Shown one piece after another: positions 17,448 to 26,168 of a stretch of DNA of 64,000 nucleotides (positions are counted from its first letter, which is position 1; the number at the start of each line of letters is the position of its first letter). The translations under genes were made by a program, and so were the position numbers. Origin of the DNA: Arthrobacter zhaoxinii (GTDB lineage Bacteria; Actinomycetota; Actinomycetes; Actinomycetales; Micrococcaceae); contig NZ_JANFLT010000006.1 in assembly GCF_024385505.1 (NCBI RefSeq), positions 724,746 through 788,745 on the forward strand. The letters run 5' to 3'. The notes beneath the pieces were generated by a model, which had not been told where the DNA came from, made no database searches, and saw only the letters and a program-made list of their open reading frames with translations.

Positions 17448-18055
17448 GCGCTGCGTTCCACTTTCAGGACCCGGAAGGACTTGGCCGTGCTGTGGCGGGA
17501 AACCGCGAACCCGGCGGGCAGGGTCTCGGTGAGCCAGCGCTGCAGCGAGTCCGAACCCAGGTTCTTCTGCACCACCAGCCAGGCGGTTCCGCCCGGCGCC
17601 AGGCGGGGCAGCCAGAGCAGCAGCAGGGCATGCAGTTCGTCCTTCCCGATCCGGATGGGCGGGTTGGACCAGATGGCGTCGAAGCGCACTTCAGGATCTA
17701 CATCCGCGGGCAGGGCGGCGATGACATTCTCACAGCCCAGTGCAGCTGCGTTGTCCCTGGTCAGCCCGAGGCTGCGCTCATTGACGTCGACGGCGTAGAC
17801 CTGCGCGGCAGGGGATTTCAATGCCAGGGTCAGCGCGATGGGACCCCAGCCGCAGCCGATGTCCAGAAGGTTGCCCGTTGCCGGCGGCGCCGGGACCTCC
17901 TCTAGAAGGACGGCCGTGCCCTTGTCGATCCCGTCCGGGCTGAAGATCCCGCCGGCGCTCTGGAGTGTCCGTTCGGCCCCGTTGAGGCTCACGCGCAGGG
18001 GCCTGCGGACCTCGGGTCCGGACGGTGTGGAGGAGAAGTAGTGGTCTGAACCCAT
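17444..18055 (-). CDS. RsmC/RlmG-like class I SAM-dependent methyltransferase
   Basis: A 203-residue single-domain methyltransferase similar to the C-terminal catalytic half of the guanine-N2 rRNA methyltransferases RsmC/RlmG. Motif I LLDIGCGWGPIAL, acidic motif VYAVDVNERSL and the catalytic SNPPIRIGKDEL (NPP[IF]) are all present. It opens with the family-like HYFSSTPS. The rRNA target is not certain for this short form. TAATCT lies 8 nt upstream of ATG 18055 on its strand, again suggesting a leaderless mRNA. It is divergent from hflX. Confidence 0.85.
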   Translation of the reverse strand: MGSDHYFSSTPSGPEVRRPLRVSLNGAERTLQSAGGIFSPDGIDKGTAVLLEEVPAPPATGNLLDIGCGWGPIALTLALKSPAAQVYAVDVNERSLGLTRDNAAALGCENVIAALPADVDPEVRFDAIWSNPPIRIGKDELHALLLLWLPRLAPGGTAWLVVQKNLGSDSLQRWLTETLPAGFAVSRHSTAKSFRVLKVERSA

Positions 18056-18094
18056 AACAGTCCAGATTAGTCGGTCGAGGGGCAGGACAAGGAA

Positions 18095-18123
18095 TTTACG
18101 GGCAGCCGGACGGGTTGTATAAC
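18095..18123 (+). promoter_or_regulatory. Candidate hflX promoter
   Basis: TTTACG (18095-18100) and TATAAC (18118-18123) with a 17 nt spacer, about 100 nt upstream of the hflX ATG and just outside the divergent methyltransferase gene. Confidence 0.45.
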
Positions 18124-18222
18124 ACGGTGGGCAGAGCAGGCATCCATTGCGCAGAAGGTTGCGTACCTAATAGTTTGTCGGTGCACTGGCCTACCATAGA
18201 AGCAAGTCCCACTAAGGAGATT

Positions 18223-19794
18223 ATGACCATCAACAACTCCCGCGCCATGGATTCTGCGGACAGCTCCACGCCGGAACTGAGCCCTTCGGACATCCAAGGG
18301 GTCATCGACAGGATCCTCGCCAAGGACAGCGCTGTGGAAACCAAGTCCGCCGCTGCCGGTGATTCTCCGCGCGGGCGCGCCCTGGCACTGTCCGACAGCG
18401 ACGCCGAGCACTCGTCCCACGACGGTGAGCAGCAGGATCTGGCCGAACGCCGCGCACTGCGCCGCGTCGCAGGCCTCTCCACCGAACTCGAGGACGTCAC
18501 CGAGGTTGAATACCGCCAGCTGCGGCTGGAGCGGGTTGTCCTCGCAGGCCTGTGGAGCGAAGGCACCGCAGCCGACGCCGAAAACTCACTGAAGGAACTC
18601 GCCGCACTGGCGGAAACCGCAGGATCGGAAGTCCTCGACGGAATCATCCAGCGCCGGCCGAAGCCGGATCCGGGCACGTTCCTGGGCTCCGGCAAGGCGC
18701 AGGAACTCAAAGAGATCGTGATGGCCACCGGTGCCGATACGGTCATCGTCGACAGTGAGCTGGCCCCGTCCCAGCGACGCGGGCTGGAAGACATCGTCAA
18801 GGTCAAGGTCATTGACCGGACCGCACTGATCCTGGACATCTTCGCCCAGCATGCAAAGTCCCGCGAGGGCAAGGCGCAGGTGGAACTGGCCCAGCTGGAA
18901 TACCTGCTGCCGCGCCTGCGCGGCTGGGGTGAATCCATGTCCCGCCAGGCAGGCGGCCAGGTCGGCAGCGCCAGCGCCGGCATGGGCTCGCGCGGCCCCG
19001 GTGAAACCAAGATTGAACTGGACCGCCGGAAGATCCGCACCCGGATGGCCAAGCTGCGCCGCGAAATCGCCGGCATGAAGCCGGCACGCGAAACCAAGCG
19101 GGCCAACCGTCACCGCAACTCGGTGCCTTCAGTAGCCATTGCCGGCTACACCAACGCCGGCAAGTCCTCGCTGCTGAACCGGCTCACCGACGCCGGGGTG
19201 CTGGTGGAGAACGCACTGTTCGCCACCCTGGACCCCACCATCCGCAAGGCCCAGACCGAAGACGGCATCGGCTACACGCTGGCCGACACGGTCGGGTTCG
19301 TCCGGTCGCTGCCCACCCAGCTGGTTGAAGCCTTCCGGTCAACGCTGGAGGAAGTGGCCGACGCCGATCTCATCCTGCACGTGGTTGATGCCTCGCACCC
19401 GGATCCGGAGGGCCAGATTGCGGCCGTCCGCACCGTCCTGAGCGAGGTTGATGCCCGCAAGGTTCCGGAGATCATCGTGCTGAACAAGGCCGACGCCGCG
19501 GATCCATTCGTGCTTGAACGGCTCCGTCAGCGCGAGTCCCGGCACGTGGTGGTGTCCGCCCGCACCGGTGAAGGCATCCCCGAGCTGCTGCAGGCGATCT
19601 CCGAAGGCATTCCGCGTCCCGGCGTGGATCTGGAGCTGCTGGTGCCGTACGAGCGGGGCGACGTTGTTTCCCGGCTCCACCAGGAGGATGCGGAAATCCT
19701 GGCCCTGGAGCACGGCGAGGCCGGTACCCGGCTGCACGTCAAGGTCCGTGAAGGGCTGGCAGCGGAGCTGGAGCCGTTCGTGGCCCATGGGTAG
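18223..19794 (+). CDS. hflX: GTPase HflX
   Basis: Ribosome-associated GTPase that splits stalled or hibernating 70S ribosomes. The 523-residue protein is longer than typical HflX (about 430) because of an acidic N-terminal extension. It has the HflX domain (FLGSGKAQEL, ELAPSQRRGLE), a Gly-rich coiled-coil motif (GSRGPGETKIELDRR), then the G domain: G1 GYTNAGKSS from about 308, DTVGFVRSLP (G3), NKADAA (G4). ATG 18223 has an excellent ribosome site (TAAGGAG). The C-terminal end overlaps the dinG start by 8 nt. Confidence 0.96.
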   Translation: MTINNSRAMDSADSSTPELSPSDIQGVIDRILAKDSAVETKSAAAGDSPRGRALALSDSDAEHSSHDGEQQDLAERRALRRVAGLSTELEDVTEVEYRQLRLERVVLAGLWSEGTAADAENSLKELAALAETAGSEVLDGIIQRRPKPDPGTFLGSGKAQELKEIVMATGADTVIVDSELAPSQRRGLEDIVKVKVIDRTALILDIFAQHAKSREGKAQVELAQLEYLLPRLRGWGESMSRQAGGQVGSASAGMGSRGPGETKIELDRRKIRTRMAKLRREIAGMKPARETKRANRHRNSVPSVAIAGYTNAGKSSLLNRLTDAGVLVENALFATLDPTIRKAQTEDGIGYTLADTVGFVRSLPTQLVEAFRSTLEEVADADLILHVVDASHPDPEGQIAAVRTVLSEVDARKVPEIIVLNKADAADPFVLERLRQRESRHVVVSARTGEGIPELLQAISEGIPRPGVDLELLVPYERGDVVSRLHQEDAEILALEHGEAGTRLHVKVREGLAAELEPFVAHG

Positions 19795-21832
19795 GAAGGG
19801 CACGCAGGGACCGGCGCAGGTCCTGGAACTGCTTGATACAGCGGTTTCGGCCATGGGCGGGCAAAACCGCCCGGGCCAGCATGAGATGGCCCGGCAGGTG
19901 GCTGAGGCCATCGAGTCCGGCGACCACCTGCTGGTCCAGGCCGGGACCGGCACGGGCAAGTCCCTGGCCTACCTGGTGCCGCTGATTGCGCATGCCCTGG
20001 AGAGCGACAAGCCTGCACTGGTCTCCACCGCCACCCTCGCCCTGCAGTCCCAGATTGTGGGACGTGACCTCCCGCGCCTGCTGAAGACCCTGGAGCCGAA
20101 GCTTCCGCGGGAGGTTGATGTGGCTCTGCTCAAGGGCCGCAGCAACTACGTCTGCCTGCACAAGACAGGCGGCGGCTTCCCGGAAGAAGACGAAGCCGGG
20201 ACGCTGTTTCTGCTCGGCGACGAGCAGGCCGTTTCGCACCCGGCACCGACCGCCGGACCGAGCTCCGCCCTGGGGCGCGACGTCGTCCGGCTGCAGGAAT
20301 GGGCGCAGGAGACGGAAACCGGCGACCGCGACGAGCTGCTGCCCGGCGTCAGCGACAAGGCCTGGCGCCAGGTCTCCGTCACCTCGATGGAGTGCCTGGG
20401 CGCCCAGAAATGCCCGGTTGCCGAGCTGTGCTTCAGCGAACGTGCCCGGGCCAAGGCCGCCGAAGCGGACCTGGTGATCACCAACCACGCCATGCTGGCC
20501 ATCAGCGCCTTCGAAGGCCTGGCGGTCCTGCCCGACTATGACGTGGTGGTGATCGACGAGGCCCATGAACTGCAGGACCGCGTCACCGGCGCCGTCACCG
20601 GGCAGCTCTCAGGGACCATCATCTCCGCAGCGGTTTCCGCCGCACGCAAGCACACGTCCGCGACCATGGAGCCCCTTGCCGCTGCCGGACGGGCCTTCGA
20701 CCTGGTGTTCGCACCGGTCCCCTCGGGCCTGCTGGCGGCAGGACTGTCCGAAGACCAGGAACTGGTGCTGGGACAGGTGCGGGAAGCCTGCCGTACTGCC
20801 CTGTCCGATTCCAAGCCCGAAGGCTCCGACTCCGTTGACGGCGGCCGCCAGATGGCACGCTCCCGGCTGATGGCGGTCCTGGAACTGTGCGAACGCATCC
20901 TGGACGCAGTGAATTCGGGAGAGGTGCTGTGGGCCTCGCGTGCCAGCACCTTCTCTCCCGGGGCCGGTTACACCGCGCCGGAAGAAGATGCCGCGCCCAC
21001 CATCAACGTCGCACCGCTGTCCGTAGCCGGGCGGCTGCGGGAAGGCCTGTTTGACGGGCATACCGTGGTGCTGACCTCGGCAACCCTGGCCATCGGCGCG
21101 GAATTCGGTCCCGTCGCCGGAGCCCTGGGACTGCTGGGCGCCGGTGCACCGAAATGGACCGGAACCGACGTCGGAAGTCCCTTTGACTACCCCCGGCAGG
21201 GCGTCCTGTACGTGGCGAAGGACCTGCCGAAACCGGGACGCGGTACGTCTGAAGAGCAGCTGGATGAACTGGAGGCGCTGATCAAGGCCTCGGGCGGCGG
21301 TGCTTTGGGGTTGTTCTCCTCCCGCCGGGCGGCGGAGGAAGCCGCCGACGCCCTGCGGTCACGGGTGGACTTCCCGATCCTCTGCCAGGGGGAATCCACC
21401 ATGTCCGCCCTGGTCCAGCAGTTTGCCGACGACGACGCGACCTGCCTGTTCGGAACCATGTCGCTGTGGCAGGGCGTGGACGTTCCGGGAGCGTCATGCC
21501 GGCTGGTGATCATTGACCGGATTCCGTTCCCGCGTCCCGACGATCCGCTGATGACTGCCCGGACCCGGGCGGTCGCGAAGGCCGGCGGAAACGGCTTCAT
21601 GAGTGTCTCCGCCACCCATGCCGCCGTCCGGCTGGCCCAGGGAGCCGGCCGGCTGATCCGCGCCTCCGGTGACAGGGGAGTGGTGGCCATCCTGGACTCA
21701 CGCCTTGCCACCGCCCGCTACGGCAGTTTCCTGCGGGCGGCCCTGCCGCCCTTCTGGTCAACCACCGACCGTTCCGTGGTGCTCCAGGCCTTGCAACGGC
21801 TCTCGGCCGAACCGGCGGGCTCGAAGAAGTAG
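19787..21832 (+). CDS. dinG: ATP-dependent DNA helicase, DinG/XPD family
   Basis: Superfamily 2 5'-to-3' helicase predicted to unwind R-loops and damaged structures. The protein is 681 residues. Walker A is GTGTGKS at 53-59, the DEAH box lies at 257-260 (VVIDEAHEL), and the C-terminal helicase domain has GTMSLWQGVDVPG and QGAGRLIR. Four cysteines (Cys123, Cys203, Cys209, Cys215) are placed as in the Fe-S cluster of XPD/DinG helicases. The frame is open far into hflX, but ATG 19787 gives the standard N-terminus and an 8 nt overlap with hflX. No SOS box was seen for this gene. Confidence 0.94.
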   Translation: MGRKGTQGPAQVLELLDTAVSAMGGQNRPGQHEMARQVAEAIESGDHLLVQAGTGTGKSLAYLVPLIAHALESDKPALVSTATLALQSQIVGRDLPRLLKTLEPKLPREVDVALLKGRSNYVCLHKTGGGFPEEDEAGTLFLLGDEQAVSHPAPTAGPSSALGRDVVRLQEWAQETETGDRDELLPGVSDKAWRQVSVTSMECLGAQKCPVAELCFSERARAKAAEADLVITNHAMLAISAFEGLAVLPDYDVVVIDEAHELQDRVTGAVTGQLSGTIISAAVSAARKHTSATMEPLAAAGRAFDLVFAPVPSGLLAAGLSEDQELVLGQVREACRTALSDSKPEGSDSVDGGRQMARSRLMAVLELCERILDAVNSGEVLWASRASTFSPGAGYTAPEEDAAPTINVAPLSVAGRLREGLFDGHTVVLTSATLAIGAEFGPVAGALGLLGAGAPKWTGTDVGSPFDYPRQGVLYVAKDLPKPGRGTSEEQLDELEALIKASGGGALGLFSSRRAAEEAADALRSRVDFPILCQGESTMSALVQQFADDDATCLFGTMSLWQGVDVPGASCRLVIIDRIPFPRPDDPLMTARTRAVAKAGGNGFMSVSATHAAVRLAQGAGRLIRASGDRGVVAILDSRLATARYGSFLRAALPPFWSTTDRSVVLQALQRLSAEPAGSKK

Positions 21833-21874
21833 CCGCAGGCCGGGCTAGACAAGAACCCGGGCAGGGCAGGAACA

Positions 21875-21923
21875 AAAAAGCAGCGCCGCCGGCAGGAAGT
21901 TGCCGGCGGCGCTGCTTTTTGTT
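21875..21923. terminator. Bidirectional terminator between dinG and lexA
   Basis: A perfect 20 bp inverted repeat (21875-21894 with 21901-21920) with a 6 nt loop begins with AAAAA and ends with TTTTT, so it has a U-tract in both directions between the convergent dinG and lexA genes. Confidence 0.95.
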
Positions 21924-21950
21924 TGCTTCGTACGGGCTGTCCCAGAGCGT

Positions 21951-22745
21951 CTAGAGCGAACGCATGACCGATACGACCTTGCCCATGATGGTGGCTTCGT
22001 CGCCGAGGATCGGCTCGTAGCGGGTGTTCTGAGGCAGCAGCCAGGTGTGTCCGTTGCGCTGCCGGAAGGTTTTCACCGTGGCTTCATCCTCGAGCAGGGC
22101 GGCAACAATGTCACCGTTTTCGGCGGTGGGCTGACGCCGCACAACCACCCAGTCGCCGTCGCAGATGGCGGCATCCACCATGGAGTCGCCGGCGACGCGC
22201 AGCATAAAGAGATCGCCGTGCCCGACGAGCTGGCGCGGAAGCGGAACCATCTCTTCGACCTGCTGGTCCGCGAGGATGGGACCGCCGGCGGCGATCCGTC
22301 CGACCAGCGGAACCATGGCCGTGTCAATTGCAGTCGTGAGGTCGGACACGCTCTTTGCCGCTGTCTTGCTGTTTCCCTCAGCGGCGCCGTTCGCCTCCGC
22401 AGGCGCCGGCGTGGTGCCTGCCTCTGCCGCACCGGCGTTGCCTCGGCGTGCGGGAGCATCACGGAGCAGGAGCGGGACGAGGATTTCCATTGCGCGGGGG
22501 CGCTTGGGATCCCGGCGGATATACCCCAGCTTCTCCAGCTGGCTCAGCTGGTGGGTGACGCTGGAAAGGCTGGCGAGACCGACAATGTCACCGATTTCCC
22601 GCATGGACGGCGGGTATCCGTTGGCGTTCACCGAACGCTGAATTGTCTCCAGGATCTTGGTCTGACGGGCGGTCAGCCCCTTGGTGCGGCCAGCCGGCGA
22701 GGGCGCGGCAGGGGAGGGGGTGCTGCCATTGGTAACACGGGCCAC
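21951..22745 (-). CDS. lexA: LexA repressor
   Basis: SOS-response repressor that cleaves itself when bound to RecA filaments. The 264-residue protein has the winged-helix domain with [17 protein letters not shown] (residues 43-59), a variable Ala-rich linker (about 95-140), and the S24 peptidase domain. The scissile Ala153-Gly154 is in RIAAGGP, the nucleophile Ser188 in GDSMVDAAI and the general base Lys225 in EATVKTF. The start is GTG at 22745 with GAAGGGAAG upstream. Three LexA-box candidates lie in the 445 bp region shared with the divergent LysM gene, so autoregulation is expected. The linker is longer than in most LexA proteins. Confidence 0.97.
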   Translation of the reverse strand: MARVTNGSTPSPAAPSPAGRTKGLTARQTKILETIQRSVNANGYPPSMREIGDIVGLASLSSVTHQLSQLEKLGYIRRDPKRPRAMEILVPLLLRDAPARRGNAGAAEAGTTPAPAEANGAAEGNSKTAAKSVSDLTTAIDTAMVPLVGRIAAGGPILADQQVEEMVPLPRQLVGHGDLFMLRVAGDSMVDAAICDGDWVVVRRQPTAENGDIVAALLEDEATVKTFRQRNGHTWLLPQNTRYEPILGDEATIMGKVVSVMRSL

Positions 22746-22974
22746 GTCGGCTTCCCTTCACAGTCGGCCCGTGGACGCGGGCCGGATGGTTCTAGCGGTA
22801 TATCAGGTGTGTTCTGCGGTGATTCTTCGTGCTGAGGTCTTTTTCGTGCGGGGTTCGGCTGCGCTGTTTATGCGCCGGACTGTTTAAACGCCGAACCGTT
22901 TTGTCAGTGGCGGATGGTTAGTTGGTTCCAGCCGCTTCCAACAGGTTCAACGCTAGGGGAGCGCAAAGGAATTT

Positions 22975-22990
22975 TCAAACATATATTCGA
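22975..22990. promoter_or_regulatory. Degenerate SOS box nearest lexA
   Basis: TCAAACATATATTCGA differs from TCGAAC-N4-GTTCGA at two fixed positions and is itself nearly palindromic. It is the box nearest lexA, 230 nt upstream of its start. Confidence 0.55.
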
Positions 22991-23042
22991 GCGAGTCTCG
23001 ACAATGTTCGTAGATAAGTGCTAGAAATGTTCGAGTACAACT

Positions 23043-23058
23043 TAGAACATACGTTCGA
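23043..23058. promoter_or_regulatory. SOS box with perfect core (central)
   Basis: TAGAACATACGTTCGA contains the perfect GAAC-N4-GTTC core and matches 11 of 12 fixed positions of the actinobacterial LexA operator. Confidence 0.85.
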
Positions 23059-23062
23059 GTAC

Positions 23063-23086
23063 GGCCCGCCGACACCTCGGCGGGCC
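23063..23086. other. Hairpin between SOS boxes
   Basis: A perfect 10 bp GC-rich stem with a 4 nt loop (ggcccgccga/tcggcgggcc). It is not followed by a U-tract in either direction, so it is more likely a leader RNA structure or DNA element than a terminator. Confidence 0.6.
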
Positions 23087-23096
23087 AACCAGATGT

Positions 23097-23112
23097 TCGA
23101 ATGCAGTTTCGA
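23097..23112. promoter_or_regulatory. SOS box nearest the LysM gene
   Basis: TCGAATGCAGTTTCGA matches the LexA operator at 10 of 12 fixed positions. It lies 78 nt upstream of the LysM gene start. Confidence 0.6.
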
Positions 23113-23190
23113 TCCAGGGTGTTTTTCCGGTGCTAGTGCGGGAAGGTCCGGGACCGGCACAGCAGCACTTCGGACCGGAAAGGTATTGAC

Positions 23191-23577
23191 ATGTCAGTAC
23201 ACGTACTTCCCTTTACCACCATCACGCCGGCCCGGAGCGTTGCGCCCGAGGCGGCTGCCCGTGAATCCGCACGGCTGCGCCTCACCCGCCGCGGCAGACT
23301 GGTCCTGGTGGGCGTGCCCCTGATGCTCGCGGCCGCCGCCCTGCTGGCCTTCATCGGGTTCTTCACCGCCCCGGCCATGGCGTCCGGAGGCTCCCCCGAA
23401 GAGACCCGCGCCATCCAGGTGAGTGTTTCCGCCGGAGACTCCCTGTGGTCGCTGGCCACCGAATTCGCTCCGGAACAGGATCCCCGCACCGTCGTCGCCG
23501 ACATCGTGGAACTCAACAACCTGGCCGATACCACTGTCCCCGCCGGACGCCAGCTGTACGTCCCGGTCTCGCGGTAA
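23191..23577 (+). CDS. LysM-domain membrane protein, candidate SOS cell-division suppressor (YneA/DivS/Rv2719c type)
   Basis: A 128-residue protein with a cytoplasmic basic N-terminus (ESARLRLTRRGR), one transmembrane helix (about 37-60), a short linker and one C-terminal LysM domain (about 75-126: IQVSVSAGDSLWSLATEF, IVELNNLADTTVPAGRQLYVP). LysM binds peptidoglycan. Divergence from lexA with SOS boxes in between is the arrangement of Rv2719c in mycobacteria, divS in corynebacteria and yneA in Bacillus, whose products halt division during DNA damage. The function is inferred from context and topology; no hydrolase motif is visible. AAAGG precedes the ATG by about 8 nt. Confidence 0.82.
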   Translation: MSVHVLPFTTITPARSVAPEAAARESARLRLTRRGRLVLVGVPLMLAAAALLAFIGFFTAPAMASGGSPEETRAIQVSVSAGDSLWSLATEFAPEQDPRTVVADIVELNNLADTTVPAGRQLYVPVSR

Positions 23578-23627
23578 CCGGTTCCGCCCTCAGGGCAACC
23601 TCAGTGCACCGTCCCGGTGGAAGGTCC

Positions 23628-23633
23628 TAAGCT
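23628..23633 (+). promoter_or_regulatory. Candidate -10 hexamer for hisC (leaderless type)
   Basis: TAAGCT ends 6 nt before GTG 23640. It supports hisC being the first gene of its transcript, not a read-through from the LysM gene. Confidence 0.35.
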
Positions 23634-23639
23634 GTAGTG

Positions 23640-24740
23640 GTGAACGAACAGCTGGAAAACCTGAACCGACTTCCCCTGCGCGATGATCTGCGCGGCCTGA
23701 CCCCGTACGGCGCTCCGCAGCTGGATGTGCCGGTCCTGCTGAACGTCAACGAAAATACCCATGGACTGCCCGGGCATGTGCGCCGGGCAATCATGGCCGA
23801 AATCGAAGCGGTAGTCGGCGGCCTGAACCGGTATCCGGACCGCGAATTCACCCAGCTGCGCGAAAACCTGGCCAAATATCTTGGGCACGGACTGGCGGCG
23901 GAGAATATCTGGGCCGGCAACGGCTCCAATGAGGTCCTGCAGCAGATCCTTCAGGCCTTCGGCGGACCCGGCCGGACAGCCATGAGCTTTCCTCCCACGT
24001 ATTCCATGTACCCGCTGCTCTCCAGCGGCACCGGCACCACCTACGTCACCGGCACGAGGGAATCCGACTTCTCCCTCAGCGCGGACTCGGCTGCGGAGCA
24101 GATCCGGGCACAGGCACCCAACATCGTGATCCTCTGCACGCCCAACAATCCGACCGGAACCGCACTCGGGCTGGACGTCATCGAAGCGGCCTACGAGGCA
24201 GGCGAAGCCTCCAACGCCGTCGTTATAGTCGACGAGGCGTACGCGGAGTTCTCCCACGCGGACACCCCCAGCGCCCTGCAGCTGCTCCCCGGACGGGAGC
24301 GGCTCATCATCTCCCGCACCATGTCCAAGGCCTTTGCCCTGGCGGGCGCCCGCATCGGCTACTTCGCGGCGGCACCCCAGATCGCCGACGCCCTGCGCCT
24401 GGTCCGGCTGCCCTACCACCTGTCGGCAATCACACAGGCCACTGCGAATGCCGCCCTCACCCATGCCGACGCGCTGCTCTCCAACGTCGAGGACATCAAG
24501 GGCCAGCGGGACCGGATCGTAGCGGAACTGCGCGGACTCGGACTGGAACCGGCACCGTCGGATTCCAACTTCGTCCTGTTCGGCGGACTGGAAAACCCCC
24601 GCGCCGTGTGGAAAGGGCTGCTCGAAGCAGGGGTCCTGGTCCGGGACGTCGGCATCGAAGGCCATCTGCGCGTCACGGCAGGCACCGAGGCCGAAACCAC
24701 CGCGTTCCTGGACGCGCTGCGGCAACTGCTGCCGGCCTGA
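23640..24740 (+). CDS. hisC: Histidinol-phosphate aminotransferase
   Basis: PLP enzyme converting imidazole acetol phosphate to histidinol phosphate. About 366 residues, the usual size. Visible motifs are LNVNENTHG (substrate loop), NGSNEVLQQIL, CTPNNPTG, VDEAYAEF and SRTMSKAFALAGARIGY, where Lys230 forms the internal aldimine. Two adjacent GTG codons (23637, 23640) are possible; 23640 lies 6 nt after a -10-like TAAGCT. hisD, usually next to hisC in actinobacteria, is not in this window. The next genes are hisB, hisH and hisA. Confidence 0.95.
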   Translation: MNEQLENLNRLPLRDDLRGLTPYGAPQLDVPVLLNVNENTHGLPGHVRRAIMAEIEAVVGGLNRYPDREFTQLRENLAKYLGHGLAAENIWAGNGSNEVLQQILQAFGGPGRTAMSFPPTYSMYPLLSSGTGTTYVTGTRESDFSLSADSAAEQIRAQAPNIVILCTPNNPTGTALGLDVIEAAYEAGEASNAVVIVDEAYAEFSHADTPSALQLLPGRERLIISRTMSKAFALAGARIGYFAAAPQIADALRLVRLPYHLSAITQATANAALTHADALLSNVEDIKGQRDRIVAELRGLGLEPAPSDSNFVLFGGLENPRAVWKGLLEAGVLVRDVGIEGHLRVTAGTEAETTAFLDALRQLLPA

Positions 24741-24841
24741 GCAGCCAAGGAAGGGACGCTCCGGGCTGCGCAGGCCGGAAGCCGGCCGCGCACCCTCCAT
24801 GTCCCTCGATGGCGGCGGTTTCGGGGAGTCGGCGCGTTCGG

Positions 24842-24847
24842 GACTAA
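24842..24847 (+). promoter_or_regulatory. Candidate -10 for hisB transcript
   Basis: TAAACT lies about 60 nt upstream of hisB within the 167 bp hisC-hisB gap, suggesting that hisBHA may have their own promoter. No clear -35 is seen. Confidence 0.25.
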
Positions 24848-24907
24848 ACTGATGACCTGCCGGGGCTTTGCCTATTGCCCCGACCCCGATCTTCGTGAAG
24901 GAACCCC

Positions 24908-25525
24908 ATGACTGTGGAGACCGCCACCGGACGCACCGCCCGCCTAGAGCGGACTACCAGCGAATCGTCCGTCATCGTCGAGCTGGACCTGGACGGCACC
25001 GGCCGCGCCGACATCAGCACCTCGGTGCCGTTCTATGACCACATGCTGACGGCGCTGGCCAAGCACTCCCTGATGGACCTCACGGTGCGGGCCACCGGCG
25101 ACACGCATATCGACGTCCACCACACCGTGGAGGACATTGCGATCAGCATCGGCGAGGCGCTGAAGACCGCGCTCGGCACCAAGGCCGGCATCCGGCGGTT
25201 CGGTGAAGCCACCGTGCCGCTGGACGAGGCGCTGGCCAACGCCGTGGTCGATATTTCCGGGCGGCCGTACCTGGTGCACTCCGGGGAACCTGCCGGCCAG
25301 GAATACCACCTGATCGGCGGACACTTCACCGGGTCGCTGACCCGCCACGTGTTTGAGGCCATCACCCTGCACGCCCAGATCTGCCTGCACATGCGGGTCC
25401 TCGGCGGCCGCGATCCGCACCACATCGTCGAGGCCCAGTTCAAGGCCTTCGCCCGCGCCCTGCGTGCGGCCATCGAATCCGATCCGCGCGTCGAGGGCAT
25501 CCCCTCCACGAAGGGAGCACTGTGA
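24908..25525 (+). CDS. hisB: Imidazoleglycerol-phosphate dehydratase
   Basis: Mn-dependent dehydratase making imidazole acetol phosphate, the step before HisC. The 205-residue monofunctional form lacks a phosphatase domain. Metal-binding motifs [30 protein letters not shown], a [15 protein letters not shown] region and [18 protein letters not shown] are all present. ATG 24908 follows GTGAAGGAACC. The stop TGA overlaps the GTG start of hisH by 4 nt. Confidence 0.97.
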   Translation: MTVETATGRTARLERTTSESSVIVELDLDGTGRADISTSVPFYDHMLTALAKHSLMDLTVRATGDTHIDVHHTVEDIAISIGEALKTALGTKAGIRRFGEATVPLDEALANAVVDISGRPYLVHSGEPAGQEYHLIGGHFTGSLTRHVFEAITLHAQICLHMRVLGGRDPHHIVEAQFKAFARALRAAIESDPRVEGIPSTKGAL

Positions 25526-26160
25526 GTCCCCGCAACGTCACCGTCCTGGACTACGGTTCGGGCAACATCCGCTCCGCCGTCCGTGCCCTGGAGCACGCCG
25601 GCGCGAACGTTACGCTCAGTGCCAAGCCCGACGACGTGCTGAACGCCGACGGGCTCGTAGTGCCCGGCGTCGGAGCATTCGCCGCCGTGATGCAGGGACT
25701 AAAGGACGTGGACGCGATCCGCATGATCGGACGCCGCGTGGCCGGCGGGCGCCCGGTCCTGGGCATCTGCGTGGGCCTGCAGGTCCTCTTTGACGAAGGC
25801 GTCGAACACGGCGTCCGGACTCCGGGCATGGGGGAGTGGCCCGGCGTCGTCGAGCGCCTTGCCGCCGACGTCGTCCCGCACATGGGCTGGAACACCGTCA
25901 CCCCGCCGGAAGGCTCGGCCCTGTTCGAAGGCATCGAGGACCAGCGGTTCTACTTTGTGCACAGCTACGGTGTGCAGAAGTGGGACTTCGATGTCACGCA
26001 GCCGGCCATGCGCCCGCCGCAGGTCACCTGGGCGGACCACGGCGGACCGTTCATCGCCGCGGTGGAGAACGGTGCGCTGTCGGCCACCCAGTTCCATCCG
26101 GAAAAGTCCGGCGACGCCGGTGCGGCGCTGCTGAACAACTGGCTCAAGACCCTGGGCTAG
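25522..26160 (+). CDS. hisH: Imidazole glycerol phosphate synthase, glutaminase subunit HisH
   Basis: Class I glutamine amidotransferase that supplies ammonia to HisF. The 212-residue product has the nucleophile Cys83 in [10 protein letters not shown] and His192/Glu194 in QFHPEKS, completing the triad, plus [10 protein letters not shown] near the N-terminus. GTG 25522 overlaps hisB by 4 nt. Its partner hisF is not next to it and is not in the window. Confidence 0.96.
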   Translation: MSPRNVTVLDYGSGNIRSAVRALEHAGANVTLSAKPDDVLNADGLVVPGVGAFAAVMQGLKDVDAIRMIGRRVAGGRPVLGICVGLQVLFDEGVEHGVRTPGMGEWPGVVERLAADVVPHMGWNTVTPPEGSALFEGIEDQRFYFVHSYGVQKWDFDVTQPAMRPPQVTWADHGGPFIAAVENGALSATQFHPEKSGDAGAALLNNWLKTLG

Positions 26161-26168
26161 GCACCGAT

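Larger units (their letters stand above)
22746..23190. other. 445 bp divergent lexA/LysM control region
   Basis: This gene-free stretch holds three SOS-box candidates (22975-22990, 23043-23058, 23097-23112). A perfect 10 bp hairpin (23063-23072/23077-23086) lies between the last two. A further 8 bp inverted repeat (22852-22859/22890-22897) is closer to lexA. If lexA transcription starts near the first box, its leader is about 220 nt. No conserved small ORF was recognised in it. Confidence 0.7.

Noticed and set aside
20400..20560. SOS box for dinG or mpg
   Set aside because: I looked upstream of dinG (19.7 kb) and mpg (57.3 kb) for GAAC-N4-GTTC and found none; dinG is coupled to hflX instead.
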